Positions 21,841-34,183 are shown, counted from the stretch's first letter. The stretch is 64,000 nucleotides of DNA from Gonatopus flavifemur (GCA_018340375.1 JAFFJZ010000006.1:10744001-10808000), one strand, 5' to 3'. Numbers and translations are program-made. The notes: a model not told the origin generated them from the sequence alone.

Positions 21841-24060
21841 TTTCTTTCATCATTACCTAGTTTGTTCCGATTGAAAAAAAGACAAGAAGAATTATCTTGA
21901 AAAATTTGAGAAACGAGGGATGCAGGTAACGATCGAAAGAAAGATATATATAAAACAAAAAATCTGGCATCGAGGAAAGGAGTTTATAAGCGGGGTTGAA
22001 GAATCGCTCGATCGCGTTTGGTCGCAAAGCGGCAGCAGCATCGGCAACAGCAGCAGCAGCACAGATGTAAAAGGGGGTTTTCACCCTGGCGCGCAACATC
22101 TCTGGCTCTCCTCTGTGTTTCATTTCGCATGGTACGAGGACATTTTGCCTCGGTTAAATGGAGAGGGAGAAAGAAGGGCTTCGAAGTAGAGGGGAACATT
22201 GTGCAAAAAGAAGAATTGGGTACCACCGCTGTATTCTCGTTCCTCGCGCGTAGTAAGAAAGTGCGTTTTTGAGAGGGGACGTTTGGGGGGCCCCCGGGCT
22301 TTCTGAACATGCTCTCGCGCTTCTCGCACGTACGTACATCCTACACGCTTAAACTCGTGTGTACGAACGTTCGTTGGTTCTACGAAAGAAAATCGATATG
22401 CATGATTCACGCACGTGAGCGAGAGAGAGAAAGAAAAAGAAAAGAGAGAGAGAGAGAGAGATTTTCGAAGGAAGGGAGAGACACAAACCGATGTAAGTAA
22501 GTAGGGGAGCCACTTCTCCCCTGTTTCAATGTACAAGGGGGACGAGAGAGGAATACACACGAATATAATATTATATGTGTATCGGATGAAGACGTATGCA
22601 CGTACATGTTTGTGCATGTATATGTATACCAAAGAGAACAGGCAGCCAGCACATGCACGTAATTCTATACAACCGTACGAGGAGGGGTAAATATCCTACA
22701 ATGCTACCCCCTCGGTCACTCGATCAGTCGTGTCCGAAGTTCCATACCGTTGTAAGCCCCGCGCGCTCGCAAAACACTTTCGAATTTAACTCGTATCGCC
22801 GGTTGTTCTGTAATACACAAGTTTATATTTATATATACATATTGTACATGCGTACGATCTGAGACTTACTTCTTACAAAACGACATGTCGAGTTCAGGAA
22901 ATGATTTTTTCAAAAACGCGAGAAAGAAAGGGATATATAGATAAATGAAAAGGGGGAAGGGAGGAAAAAAAAGTAGAAGATTCAGGCCATTGAGAGAACC
23001 AAGGAATTCATTCAATGTTATCGGTGGTGGTAGTGGTGGTGGTGGTGGTGGTGGTTATAGTGGTGGTGGCGTCGTTGGTCCCATGCCGAATGTACCCGCG
23101 AACGAATTTCAAATCTTGTGGATCTTACCCGTGCGCGGGCGCTTTACGTTGTCCAACTAACTCATTGATATCGTGGTTGAAAGAAAAATGTGATCTTCTA
23201 CGTCGAATTCAACGGTTCCGATTTGTGCTTTTTTCCATAATACCCGAAACGGTGATGCATCGTTCAATGTGTAATCTAATCCCCATCGAAGGAGGTAATC
23301 AATTTTTCAAATCAAGATTTGTTCGTTGGAACTCGAATCTTTGTGGATAAAATTACAACGGAACGCAGAACGAAACGATTCTTGAGTAAGAAATTTGTCA
23401 AATAGATTTTGTTTTATAATTACTCTGAAATATCGCGACATGTTCATTTGATCCACGAAAATTCACTACAGCGGGAAGTTTTGGTATCTGAACCGTGAAT
23501 GGTTGTTGTTCTTCTTCCTTCTTTCAATGAATCCGTACGACGAAGAGAATCGAGCTTCTTCTCTTCGTATTGTACAATTAATGCTATTATATTCAGTTCG
23601 AAAGAATGGTGTTGGAATTGAATTGAGTTCAATTGAATTCATCGCAGTTTATCGATATCTTCGAAAGAATGGGGAAATTCAATCCCTCTTTTCAATTCAA
23701 AATAAATGCGGGGGCGATGAATGGTTGTTGCCGAAATTCAACAATTCATGAAGAAAATTGTTATCCGTGTGAAATAATTGTATAAAAATTGTATATGTTT
23801 GTATATAATTCCCTGATCATCCCTTCCTCAACCCCTCGGGGCAACGCAATGCGATGCTACGCCATGCGATGCAGTTTCCATTTTCACCCCATTACCACTC
23901 GTATGTTCCAAATATTTCATTCTTATCTCACGATACATATCCACTTTTCCAGACAAAATCAAAATTTGTAGAAAATATGAATAAGTACGATTCATAAAAC
24001 TGTGGATGGGAGAATAATTCATGATTCGAAGTGGGTATAATGTGCTGAATACGCGAAAAT
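21841..24060. other. Repeat-poor, GC-richer segment with microsatellites
   Basis: Contains a CAG-rich run (22031-22062), a GA run (22418-22461) and a GGT run (about 23022-23068). Several short frames overlap these repeats, including a Gly-rich 71-residue frame at 22945-23160; none resembles a known protein to me. Such composition is common in insect promoters or UTRs, so a distal non-coding exon or enhancer is possible but unproven. Confidence 0.35.
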
Positions 24061-24992
24061 AAAATCAAATTTCTCGAATTAGTGTGTTTTTTGTTTTATA
24101 ACGTTTTATATATAAGATTCATGATTTATATAGAAATTACGGAGGTGTGAAAATGATTAGAATAATTGTTATTTCCGAAATTACTTCAACTTTTGCCTCA
24201 GATTATGCATTTATCTGTGGAGTACTATTTTATCTGATTGTTGATATAATAGTTTTTCATCCTTCCATTTCTGAATTAATTGTTATAACAATTTTTCTTT
24301 CCAATCTTTCTCTCACTCCAATGATCTCAACACTTCGATCTCAAACTCAACGGTATGTGACGATAGTTAGATACTCGTTGGGAATTTAGAATAGTTAACA
24401 ACAAATTCCGACCGGGATTTTTATTGGTTTCATCGTAACTCAACTATCATTCCTTGTCGTGTGTATACATTTTATACAATGAAACACCAAGTCTTAATAT
24501 CAAAATATTGCACATTGTTAGTTATTTAAAGACATATGAAGATGCTCATAATGAAAAAGAACTTTGTACAAATGAGATTGTTATATAGCAATCATGGAAT
24601 ATTCCTTCGTTCGAGTCATTTATATCAAGAAATAAAACCAGTACTCCATCAATGATTGCATTCCCTTAGAGGAAAGTTGGAACAGTTTTGAAAATCACAA
24701 TTATTCTAATAATTTTCACATCTCTGTATATAAAAGTTATATGTGAAAGAAATTAGAATGATTAATGAAACCTGACATTGTTTTCGTGTTCAGCACTTCA
24801 AATCAGTTTCCAAACTTCAGGATGTCGAAAAAAAACTGTCATTTTGTTGTCCTGTGCTCTCAGAGGTTTTGTAGTTTATTTCAATTTTATGAAAAATTAT
24901 CTGATTATTCGAAAATAATAAACTTCATAGTTTCGGCTATGTCATTTTTTTATCCTTCAGCCGGCAAAAATCAAGCGCATGTTAGAAACGTG
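24061..24992. other. AT-rich intergenic, nothing recognised
   Basis: No inverted repeat or gene I can support. Confidence 0.35.
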
Positions 24993-25243
24993 CACTGAGA
25001 ACCCAATTTCTTAGATTGGAAGAAAATTTCCTTTGCCCTCATTCTAATGAATCTTTTTTTCAATGGAAAAAGTTTTCATCGAATTGCAACAAAGAATTTT
25101 GAAATCGAAACAGAAATATATTGCTTCTTCAACTCGAAGAATATTATTTCGATTCAATGAAAAATTTTTTCCATTGGAAACAAGATTCATCAGAATAAGG
25201 GCGAAGAAATTTCCTTCGAGTCTAAGAAATCTGGTTCTCAGTG
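24993..25243. mobile_element. CACTGAGAACCCAAT MITE, copy 2
   Basis: Second member of the family at 10763-11034, with the same termini and CCTTTGCCCTCATTCT arms, about 20 bp shorter. The right flank is TA, the left is TG. Confidence 0.85.
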
Positions 25244-25349
25244 TAGACGTTTCAAAAATGTATCTCAAATGCAAACCCATGAAGTACAAAATATTTCAGG
25301 AACATTTTGATAATTTGCGACAAAGAAACCTCTCTATAAAGTTCTGATA

Positions 25350-25615
25350 CACAGAAAAAAATACCTATGTAAAAATTACATAAAAAGTGAGGTAACGATT
25401 ACAGTGTGGATCTCATGTAAAATTTACTGCACAGTCCTGTTGAATTTACATTGTTATCATAGTTACTTCACAGCAACACCACTCCCATTTACTTCGGTAA
25501 CAGTGGAAATATAACATTGGTTCCAATGTGAATTTTACTCCAATTGCATTCATGCGAGCCATTATGTTAAATTAAGAATAACCAATGTAGAATTTACATG
25601 GGACTTTTTTCCGTG
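25350..25615. mobile_element. CACAGAAAAAAATAC MITE of TTTACAT words
   Basis: 266 bp with TA on both sides. Ends are CACAGAAAAAAA and TTTTTTCCGTG. Inner words TGTAAAATTTAC, ACATTG and AATGTA occur on both strands. Confidence 0.75.
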
Positions 25616-25899
25616 TAAGATTTACAGTACATCAAAACAATTTCCATCAAATGCTCTAGTCGGAGTATTTTAAATATTCATAGAATACTCATCAAACAAT
25701 CTTACAATAATTACAATGTTTTTCCTATAGAATATTTAACGAAAATCCTGGCGGAAAAATGTCCAAGTCTTTTTTCAGCAAAACATAGTCAAATTAGACA
25801 AATGAGGAATAGAAACTTTGTCGAATTTGTATTGAATTTTATAAAATATCAATATCGTGACATATCTCGCACCTTTATTGTTAAAAAAAATCCGGAGAA

Positions 25900-26090
25900 T
25901 CTAATGAAATGAAATTTAATGAGATTTGGTCGGAACATTGTACAAGATTCAATCGGAATCACATTGAAAAAATACATTCATCTGATTAAATCTTATCGAC
26001 AAATGCTTGAATAGGATTCGGTCATTGTACAAGATTCAATGAGATGTGGCGAGAATCAGTGGATTCGTTTAACCAGGGATCCATATAGAA
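25900..26090. repeat. GATTCAATGAGATTTGG repeat, first copies
   Basis: ACAAGATTCAAT, GAGATTTGGxxxGAA and TTAACCAGGG units occur in tandem-like arrangement here and again at 27560-27610 and 27890-27945. Possible halves of an older element split by later insertions. Confidence 0.5.
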
Positions 26091-27077
26091 TGAATTGAAA
26101 ATTATTAATTGAACTTAATTGCAAGCAAATGGTGGTAGAAAATTTGATTTTTACATGAAATAAAATCATTCGCTTTGCTCCCCTCAAAATTACGATTTTT
26201 CAGAAAATTGTCCTGCGGGGGCTAAGATATTTAGTTATAATAACTAAAATTCAGCTGTTACAGTTGAAATTTTCTTTACGTGTGATTAATCTTCAAAGCG
26301 ACATGCATGATTTGTTGTACTTTCATTCCTGTCAGGAAAGGCGCACCTTCAGAATATCCTGATTTTGTATAGAATATTCGAAACAATCCAGATTGCCAGA
26401 ATATTCATGGGGAATATAGAAGTAAGTTCAAAATTATTTTTCGAATATATACCAATCAACAATTCTTATAAAATTACACACAATGTAAATTGAAAAAATT
26501 TGTAGAAAAATTTCAATCGAGTCAATCGAATTTTATGGATTTGGTTCACGACGATTTCCACAGGTCTCAACATTTGCACTCGAAGCAACCGTTTGAAGGT
26601 GCATGGCGAGCTTGATACACAGTCGAATTTGATGGAATATGGGATGCTCATCGAGTTGTTGATTTAAGGCTATATATTATTCCAAAATCACATGATTTTC
26701 TTGAATTTTATTCTCTTGAGAAGGAATTAAATTGAGAACTCGAGTTATTTGAACCTCATTAAATGGGTCTTGAAGTACATAAAACAAATTTTCTCAAGTC
26801 AAAGGGGTTGTATTTCGAAACTTAAAAGGCGTTTCTCAAATTTGGCTCTACGATATCTCAAAAACTACTGAATGGATCGCCTAGTGTCGCCGCGATCCGA
26901 GCTAATTCGAGTTTTGAGCATGAGCTTGGCTTGGCTCTTGTTTTTAACAAATCGGATCGAAGCTCGGATTGGCTCGAAGATCGTCGAGATAGTTCGAAGA
27001 TCTCACGATTCTACTTCGTTCAAAACAAACGCGAATAAAAAATTCTTGCATTCAGGGGCTCCTTGGAATGGAGCATA

Positions 27078-27309
27078 CAGTACAGGCCATAAGTTTGAAT
27101 TAACCTAAAGACATTTAACATTTTGACATCTTCGCTGTTCGAAATTGATTTAATTCATATAAACTACATAAATAATAATCAAAAAATGTCTAAACAATAT
27201 AAAACACAATAAACTTGTGTAAATAAAGTAAGTTGATTTCCTGAAACAAACACATCAACTGAAAAAATTGTTTTTCCTTCGAGTATATTCAAACTTTTGG
27301 CCTGTACTG
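27078..27309. mobile_element. Tc1/mariner-type MITE
   Basis: 232 bp. Ends CAGTACAGGCC.TAAGTTT and AAACTTTTGGCCTGTACTG match as inverted repeats over about 23 bp with one mismatch. TA lies on both sides (27076-27077 and 27310-27311). The CAGTACAGGCCAAAAGTTT terminus with TA target is typical of Tc1-like elements. No transposase remains. Confidence 0.88.
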
Positions 27310-27606
27310 TATTTCTGAAGCTCTTGAAGTTTAAGTAAAAAACAACGTTTTCTCAAAATTTGTATGACTCGGCAAATCAAATTTCATAAATTTTAGTTAT
27401 AAAAACTCAATGAATGCATCTTCCAATAAATAAATAGATAAATATATCATTAAATCTATGATCAGAGGATCGGCGATGAATAAAGATCCACTTTATAAAC
27501 ATATTTTCTCAATATCGACTCTGCTACTAATTGAACATTAAACACAATATTGTTTTATACACCGATTCTGACAAATGAAATTTCATGAGATTCGATCAGA
27601 ACCATT

Positions 27607-27889
27607 CCCAGTAAACATTTTTCCCCTCAACATTTGAAACATTCATTATGTTCTCTAAATGTTAACAGAAAGTTCTCTAATGCGTCGATTTCGGAAACCT
27701 TTTTGATGCCTTTCTCATGAGGCCTGGAAGTTATCAGAATGTGATCCAAGTCAACTTTCTGATAACTTCCAGACCTCATAAGAAAGGCATCAAAAAGATT
27801 TCCGAAATCGACGCATTAGAGAACTTTCTGCTAGCATTTAGAGAACATAATGAATGTTTCAAATGTTGAGGGGAAAAATGCTCACTGGG
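27607..27889. mobile_element. Near-perfect CCCAGTAAACATTTTTCC foldback
   Basis: 283 bp with TT on both sides. Arms of about 125 bp are inverted copies with few mismatches (AGAACTTTCTG, GTCGATTTCGGAAA, TCTGATAACTTCCAGACCT). The loop is only about 20 bp, near 27740. Confidence 0.88.
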
Positions 27890-28289
27890 TTGTCCAAGAT
27901 TCAATGAGATTTGACGAGAATCAATGGTTTTTCTTAACCAGGGTCCTTCGTCCGATAGGAAATTTTCTCAGTAACGATCTAGCTCGTCGATCTCATAGTT
28001 CTTCTGGCTTAGCTCGAAACTCGGATCGATTGAAATTATTGAGATCGGCTCGAAGATCACGGCAACACTATGAATCGCTATTTTTTTTATTTTGAAGCTG
28101 ATTGGATTTATTGGAGGATGAACTTAAATGGAGATGACGTTTGCCTTTTTTTTCCTTTTCACAGTACTTTAAAGAGCGGAAAAAAAATGGAAAAACGCTA
28201 TCAAAAGTTTGCACATCTGTCATTTTTTCAATTTTGGACTTTTCATTGGTTTTATTGGTACAGCCTCCAACAAATATAATATATTTCAT

Positions 28290-29376
28290 AAAAATTTTTG
28301 GGATTTTTGATTTCTAATGATTTTTGTAAGTGCTATAGTGGCGCTCGATTGATCGATTGACTGTTTTTTGAGGTGGTTACGTTTCAACACGTATCAACAA
28401 TTCCCATCGCATTATTTTTTACTGAAAAAAATTATTTTTTGTACTTAAACATAACAATTAACAAGTGTGAAAACTCCCGAGTTCTTTATTTACTTCCTTC
28501 CATGGAAAAAAATTCGAGAAAATTACCTTATTTTGGGCTCGCTAGATGAGAACCTCCCTTAAACTACACTCACAGAAAGGTGTTCTTCTGACAAAAATAA
28601 AATGTGATTTTGTCTTGTCGAAGAGATAAAATTCCTTTGATTCGAGCTATATTGCCAGAAACGAAGGAACAAGAGAGCCAAGACTGAAATAAATTGGTCA
28701 TTCCAATTAACAGAAGTATTTGTTTGAATGTAGGCGGTTGAATCTGAAAATTTCTGATGGCATCACGTAATCCAAGTAAAATTTGCTAATGTTGAGAAAA
28801 TTCTCGTAAGAATCCTGATGAAAAAAGTATCTGAAAATCTCTGAAAACTTTTCTCAATTTCACTGAGAAATTCTGAATCCCATCAAAACAACTGTGAAAA
28901 TCTATGAAAAATTCTAAAAAATTCTTGCTCATTGGACACGTTTTTCCACTGAAAATTTCTCTGAATAATTTTATGAATGCCCTTCAATGAGAAACTCTGG
29001 GTTTGTCTGGAACTCTCTGAAAAATTATGAAACCCTCTGGAATTCTCAGGGGAAGTTTTTTCACCAGGAAGAAATTTGGACAAAAAAATCTATTCGATCA
29101 CAATACCCCGTGAGGAAAATATCATATTTCCATGTCGAATTCAATCTAACGTTAATGATGGAATTTCAAAATTTCTTTCTGGAATGTAACAATTGTTTAT
29201 ACAATTTTCAACATTGAGGATTATATTATTGAACTGAATATTTGATTTTGAAATTTAATAAACTGTTCATGTAGAAAACTTCATGATATTCTTATGGAGT
29301 TCCAGGAAGATTTTTCCAACAGTGTGGTTTATTCACATGATTCTTCACTAATTTCTATACAGAGATGAAATTTGAG
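28290..29376. other. Intergenic with CTCTGAAAA-word debris and a MITE fragment
   Basis: 28790-29060 is rich in TCTGAAAA/TTTTCAGA words like the CCCGTATGG family but lacks termini. 29130-29325 resembles the right part of the CACTGTTAGAAAAAT element (ends TTTTTCCAACAGTG). Confidence 0.45.
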
Positions 29377-29872
29377 AAGATACCAGCGTACCAACCGAGT
29401 CAAAATTTTGTCTATACAAGTTTTCTCCGAATTGAACACAGGGAACTGTCTGAAATTTTCAGGGAATGATCTTTGATACTTTTTTCATTGCTGTACAGGC
29501 AGTGTCGGACTGGCTTGTATCCAGGCTCCCGGCTGGGAATCATTTCGGTCCCCCTGGAAGGGGCATACTGTTGGAAAAATCAAGATTTCATCATAATTCC
29601 TACAAAAAAAAAATTGAAAATTGAATGGGCCCCGAAATACCGGAGGATCCCCGGCGATCGCCGGGGAGCCAGTCCGACACCGTGTACAGAGCTCAAATTT
29701 CAAATTTCGAAAAAAAAACATCTTCACCGACTGAGGAGAGAACTTTTTTTTCAAATTTGAATATTTGGGATCTGTGCAGCAATTGATAAAGTATCAAAGA
29801 TCATTCCCTGAAAATTTCAGACAGTTTCATAAGTCCAATTCGAAGGTACTCGGATGGTACGCTGGTATCCCC
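29377..29872. mobile_element. Foldback element with GATACCAGCGTACC ends
   Basis: GATACCAGCGTACC near 29379 pairs with GGTACGCTGGTATC ending near 29871. The next arms, CTGTCTGAAATTTTCAGGGA and ATGATCTTTGATACTTT, also pair with 29785-29825. The loop carries the hAT MITE at 29500-29682. Confidence 0.8.
29500..29682. mobile_element. hAT-type MITE with 7/8 target duplication
   Basis: 183 bp. CAGTGTCGGACTGGCT at the left pairs 15/16 with AGCCAGTCCGACACCG at the right. Flanking octamers are TGTACAGG and TGTACAGA. It is GC-rich (GGCTCCCGG, CCGGCGATCGCCGG) unlike its AT-rich host DNA. Confidence 0.85.
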
Positions 29873-30057
29873 TTAAAAAAATCCACGATGATGTTTTTTC
29901 ACTCCCCTGTTAATCAATTCTATATCAAACTCACTTCTGCCCTCAAGAGAATTTATTGTATCTTGGCCAAAGAACTTCATTTTTTCTCCACAAAATTGGA
30001 AAAAAATCAATGAACTTTTTCCTAAAGAAAAATTGGAATCTTTGGCTCAAGATCAAT

Positions 30058-30222
30058 ACACTTACAAAAAGGATTTCTTGAAATGAGAAAATTCGTTTTG
30101 ATTTTAAGAGAAATTTTCTTGATTCAAGTAAAATTTTCTAGGCTTCAGAAAAAAATGAGTTTTGTCCCAGCGACAAGAAAAATTTTCTCATATTAAAATA
30201 TCCTTTCTCTGAGTGTACTGTT
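30058..30222. mobile_element. Small MITE with ACACTTACAAAAAGGAT ends
   Basis: An imperfect hairpin of about 165 bp: ACACTTACAAAAAGGAT and ATCCTTTCTCTGAGTGT are inverted. Inner words are GAAAATTTTC and TGAGAAAATT. Confidence 0.55.
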
Positions 30223-30799
30223 TGGAATTTCACAATTTCTTTGGAATATTAGATAAATGATTAAAAAACCAACAAAATTCAAAGGAATAAAATCAACAAT
30301 TTTACTTGAGGATGAATGTGGGATATCTCAAAAGATATCAGTGCATTGTATCTTCACATGAAACGTGTGTATGTAACGTGGATGAGTTCACAACGGTCGA
30401 TTGGACTGCTTTTGAAGAAGTCCTACGTTGCTCGGCTATTGTAATTGAGAACAGTACGATATTCACGTACTAAATCTCAGCTACGCATTTCAATTCACGT
30501 ATCCAACTATATCTGCATTTGTATTTCATTATTATTGATGAATTACATAAATTACATGGCGAGTTATATTTTCTAATTTTTACACAAATAAATAGTAATT
30601 GATCGATGGTTTCTCCTCAACGTTAAATATTTTCTATTTTATAAACAATTTGAAACCAAAATTTTTATGAAAAATCCGCCATTTTCTGAATTTAAATTCA
30701 TATTTCACTCATGGAATTAAATGTAGACAATTGGAAAAATTGTGGACATTTGAATAATCGGTAGCGTCTTTTCACATTTTTTCGTTATCAAACGAAGAA

Positions 30800-31080
30800 A
30801 AAGAATTAGCTGGGATAGCGAAATTCAATTTTTCAGCTACTCCAGCGATTTTTCAGCTGGGGCAGCGAAACCTCTCCAGCAAAATTTGTTCAGCATTCTG
30901 TACATGATACTGAAAAATTAGCTGTTTTAGGTAATCATATTGCTCTCTCGGCAATCTAGTTAACTGCAGTTGCGAATTTTTAGCTAGGTGAACTAAAAGG
31001 TTCGCTATTTTGTACATAATATCTCGATTTGCTGCTTCAGGAAAATGTTTTTCTCTCCGTAAGAGTGCTTCAAAAAGAAA
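30800..31080. repeat. GCTG/CAGC word array
   Basis: Repeated AGCTGGGATAGCGAA, CAGCTACTCCAGCGA, TTTTTCAGCT and TAGCTGTTTTAG words, like the CACGGAGA element at 11920-12248. A terminal TTTTTCTCTCCGT occurs at about 31048-31061, but the left end is unclear. Confidence 0.55.
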
Positions 31081-32042
31081 CGACAAATATCATTCGTATT
31101 CAGGCCCAGGCTCGTTCTACTTTGAAATAATGAACCTACACTGTAAAAAGTCTGACTGAAAGTGGCTGCGTCTTACTTGAAAACTTGACTGAAATTCAGT
31201 CTTTTCCATTTGTTTTGGATGCATCTTAAAATGAGCCGATATTAAGGTTGGAAGTAAGTGTTACTTTGTACTGTGTACGCGAAGTTGCTCGGAATTTGCT
31301 ACGCATGTGATTAAGAATTTCATGAAACCGAGCAGTTTCCCAGCAACACGACAACAACTTACGCCAAAATCCTGGATTCCCAGGGTATTGTTGCGCATTT
31401 GGCGACGCAACATCTCTGCGAATTACATACTTTAAGGGGTTATATACAGTTAAGGGGCGTGAAAAAAGCGATTTTTCAAGAATTTTTCCTGAAAGGACAG
31501 TTAAATTGATTATTGTAGAAATTTGTACACATAATGAGATAACTTTGACCTGTATTTTAATACTTTTTATTTGTAAAAATAATGATTTTGAGAGCTGTTA
31601 TAGCTGATCTTCAGGAGCTCTTCTAAAAAAAAGCGCTTCGCGGTGACCACGATATCTCGGGACTGACTCTTTTAAAATGAAAAAACCAAATGGATTTCGT
31701 TAAAGTAACGCATAATCTAGTAATTAATCGAAAGAATAAGTAAAATAAAATTTTTTGACAAAATGGCGGTTTCTAAACAACAAAAAAATCGATTTTGCGC
31801 CAAAATTTTGGCTTTAAATTGTTCATAAAAATAAAAATATTCATCGGTGAGAAGAAACCTTCGATTAATTACTGAAAAATATAGTCAACAAGCTCGTGTT
31901 GAAATTTGAGACTGATCGGTCCAGCCGTTTTCGAGAAATCTTGGTCACCGACTTTGAAAACACAGTTTGGAGAAAAACGCATTCAAAGTTTCAAAAGCAC
32001 TTGACATAGAGTAAAAAAATTTTACAAATATGCGTGTAACTT

Positions 32043-33692
32043 CCCTGGTAGAAATTTTCGCTAGTGAATAATGAGGCACTAGTGAGGAAAACTCACAAGG
32101 CACTCACTAGAATGTAACACTCCAACTAACTAGATTCCATTTATCAAAACTATTGAAACAGTCATCATTATCTAACGAGAAACTTATTAGGAACTAACAT
32201 GACACTTGTGGGAATTTATAATTGATTCAGATATGTTCTTAGTTTGAACAAATTTGCTTCAACTCAGAGAATTTTTTCATTCTAGAATTTTGTTTCCTGG
32301 TAGTAAGATTGTTTTATTGCACCAAAAGAACACTGTCTGGAGAGGTTTCTATTTTCAGGACAAAGAGACATGTGTTCAATTTGATTAATTATTGTTTTTT
32401 AGTGTACATGCATGAAACATTTTTTTACCAGTCATCCAGAAAAATTAATTAATCCAAATATGAATCTAATGAATAATATTGATCTAATAAATAAAACTGC
32501 TTATTCATGATTTTAGTTAACCCATTAACGCCCCAGTGCCTCGATTTTGAATCAACTTTTCGACGCGATTATTTGTAATGTTATCGTCTTTGAAAAATTT
32601 CAGTTTTCATATATTTTGGCGTGAAATTTTATGCTCTTTCAGGATCCGTGGTCAAAATTATGATTAGACTTCTAGGAAAAAAGATATGGCCGATTTAAAC
32701 TCAAAAAACGTGAAAATTGAAAAAAAAAATGTTCTTGATTTTTTTTCATAATCTTATCACCAATAATTTGTGCTCTAATTATGGACAAAGGTGGAAAAAA
32801 TGCTTCAGGTTTCAGAGGAGATTTTTGTTATCGAAGTGAAATCGCTTTTTTTTACAAAATGGCGGCAATAACGTAAGAATTTCATGAAAAACATTACTTA
32901 TTTTTTTTTCTCGAAAACTAGTTTTTATCAAAAAGTTTATGACAACCAAAGTGTCTTGGGATCAGTCAAGGAACGCTCACAAATTTTTGTAGAATTTTTT
33001 GAGACAATTTAGATTTTTTTGAAAATTCGGAAAATCTGATGTTTCAAAAACGTGTCAAAAATATTTGAAAAAATTATTGAGTATTCCTTGACTAATTATA
33101 AGACATTTTTGTTGTTTTGAATTTTTTGATTAAGTCCATAGTTTTCGAGCAAAAAAATAAGTAATGTTTTTCATGAAATTTTTACGTTATTGCCGCCATT
33201 TTGTAAAAAAAGCGATTTCACTTCGATAACAAAAATCTCCTCTGAAACCTGAAGCATTTTGTCCACCTTTGTCCATGATTAGAGCACAAATTATTGGCGA
33301 TAACATTATGAAAAAAAATCAAGAACATTTTTTTTTCTTCCAATTTTCACGTTTTTTGAGTTTAAATCGGCTATATCTTTTTTCCCAGAAGTCTAATCAT
33401 AATTTTGACCACGGATCCTGAAAGAGCATAAAATTTCACGCCAAACTATGTGAAAACTGAATTTTTTCAAAGACGATAACATTACAAATAATCGCGTCGA
33501 AAAGTTGACACAAAATCGAGGCGCTTGGGCGTTAATGGGTTAATAACGTATAAATCTAATCTCGGTAATTTTTGGATTAACCTTGCAAGAAATTCACAAG
33601 TTTTATCCAAACATCACTTTTTATTTTAATAAGTTTTTCCCTGCGAATAGCTCATGAGTCATGAGGAAGAACTTGTGATATTTCTACCAGGG
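32043..33692. mobile_element. CCCTGGTAGAAAT-ended element
   Basis: CCCTGGTAGAAAT at 32043 pairs with ATTTCTACCAGGG ending at 33692. Short inner words such as ACTAGTGAGGAA and CATGAGTCATGAGG are repeated on both sides. A lone terminus of the same type occurs near 61320-61332. Confidence 0.7.
32521..33539. mobile_element. piggyBac-type long foldback, CCCATTAACGCCC ends, TTAA target
   Basis: TTAA at 32517-32520 and 33540-33543 borders CCCATTAACGCCC and GGGCGTTAATGGG. Arms of roughly 480 bp are nearly perfect inverted copies, including GACCACGGATCCTGAAAGAG and ATTTTTACAAAATGGCGGC-type tracts, with the hinge near 33030. No coding capacity. Confidence 0.85.
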
Positions 33693-33951
33693 TAATATCG
33701 GCTTATTTTAAGATGCAGCCAAAACTAGAAACAATAGAAAAGACTGAATTTCAGTCAAGTTTTCAAATAAGATGCAGCCACTTTCAGTCAGACTCTTTAC
33801 AGTGTATTTGCTTAGCACTTCGCTGTTAGGGTAGCGGTTTCAATGCGATTCCTGCAACCTAAATTTACAATAGAACTCTGTCGGTTCTTATCGTATTCTG
33901 CACACGGGAAAAAAATTGCGACAAATTCTGAGACACAGACAACTTCTAATA

Positions 33952-34183
33952 CACAGTAAAAAGTAAATTCCAACTGAAAGTGAGCAATGAAAAAGACTGA
34001 ATTTGAGTCAATTTCATCTTACTTTGGAAATTAAGATGGAATTATATCTTAATTCCAAAGTAAGATGGAATTAACTGAAATTCAGTCTTTTTCATTGCTT
34101 ACTTTCAGTTGGAATAGGTGCTACTTTTGGCTGCATTTTTAAGCTGATATTCGGGATTACTTCAAGTTTTACTTTTTACTGTG
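33952..34183. mobile_element. CACAGTAAAAAGTAAA foldback, copy 1
   Basis: 232 bp with TA on both sides. Contains CCAACTGAAAGT, GCAATGAAAAAGACTG and CATCTTACTTTGGAA arms paired with their complements. The left arm lacks the GCAGCCAAAAGTAGC part that copy 2 keeps on both sides. Confidence 0.85.

Larger units (their letters stand above)
26870..28065. repeat. CTCGGATCGA/GGCTCGAAGATC repeat pair flanking insertions
   Basis: ATCCGAGCTAATTCGAG and GGCTCGAAGATC at 26890-26995 recur at 27980-28060 (GCTCGAAACTCGGATCGAT, GGCTCGAAGATC). The span between them contains the Tc1-type MITE and the CCCAGTAAACA foldback, so the pair may be one older element broken by insertions. Confidence 0.45.
31139..33804. 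mobile_element. CACTGTAAAAAGTCTGACTG element, host of two nested foldbacks
   Basis: 2.67 kb with TA on both sides. Arms of about 100 bp include CACTGTAAAAAGTCTGACTG, GTGGCTGC and ATTCAGTCTTTTC with inverted copies at 33700-33804. Related to the CACAGTAAAAAG elements at 33952-34183 and 41130-41414. Its interior contains 32043-33692. Confidence 0.85.

Noticed and set aside
22120..22632. 170-residue minus-strand frame rich in Ser/Leu/Phe
   Set aside because: Generated by the GA/CT repeat and flanks; composition is repetitive.
22945..23160. Gly-rich 71-residue frame
   Set aside because: Produced by the GGT microsatellite; no upstream support or family match.
26466..26651. Minus-strand 61-residue frame and similar AT-rich frames across 24-31 kb
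   Set aside because: Random open frames in AT-rich DNA; no motif, splice context or homology.
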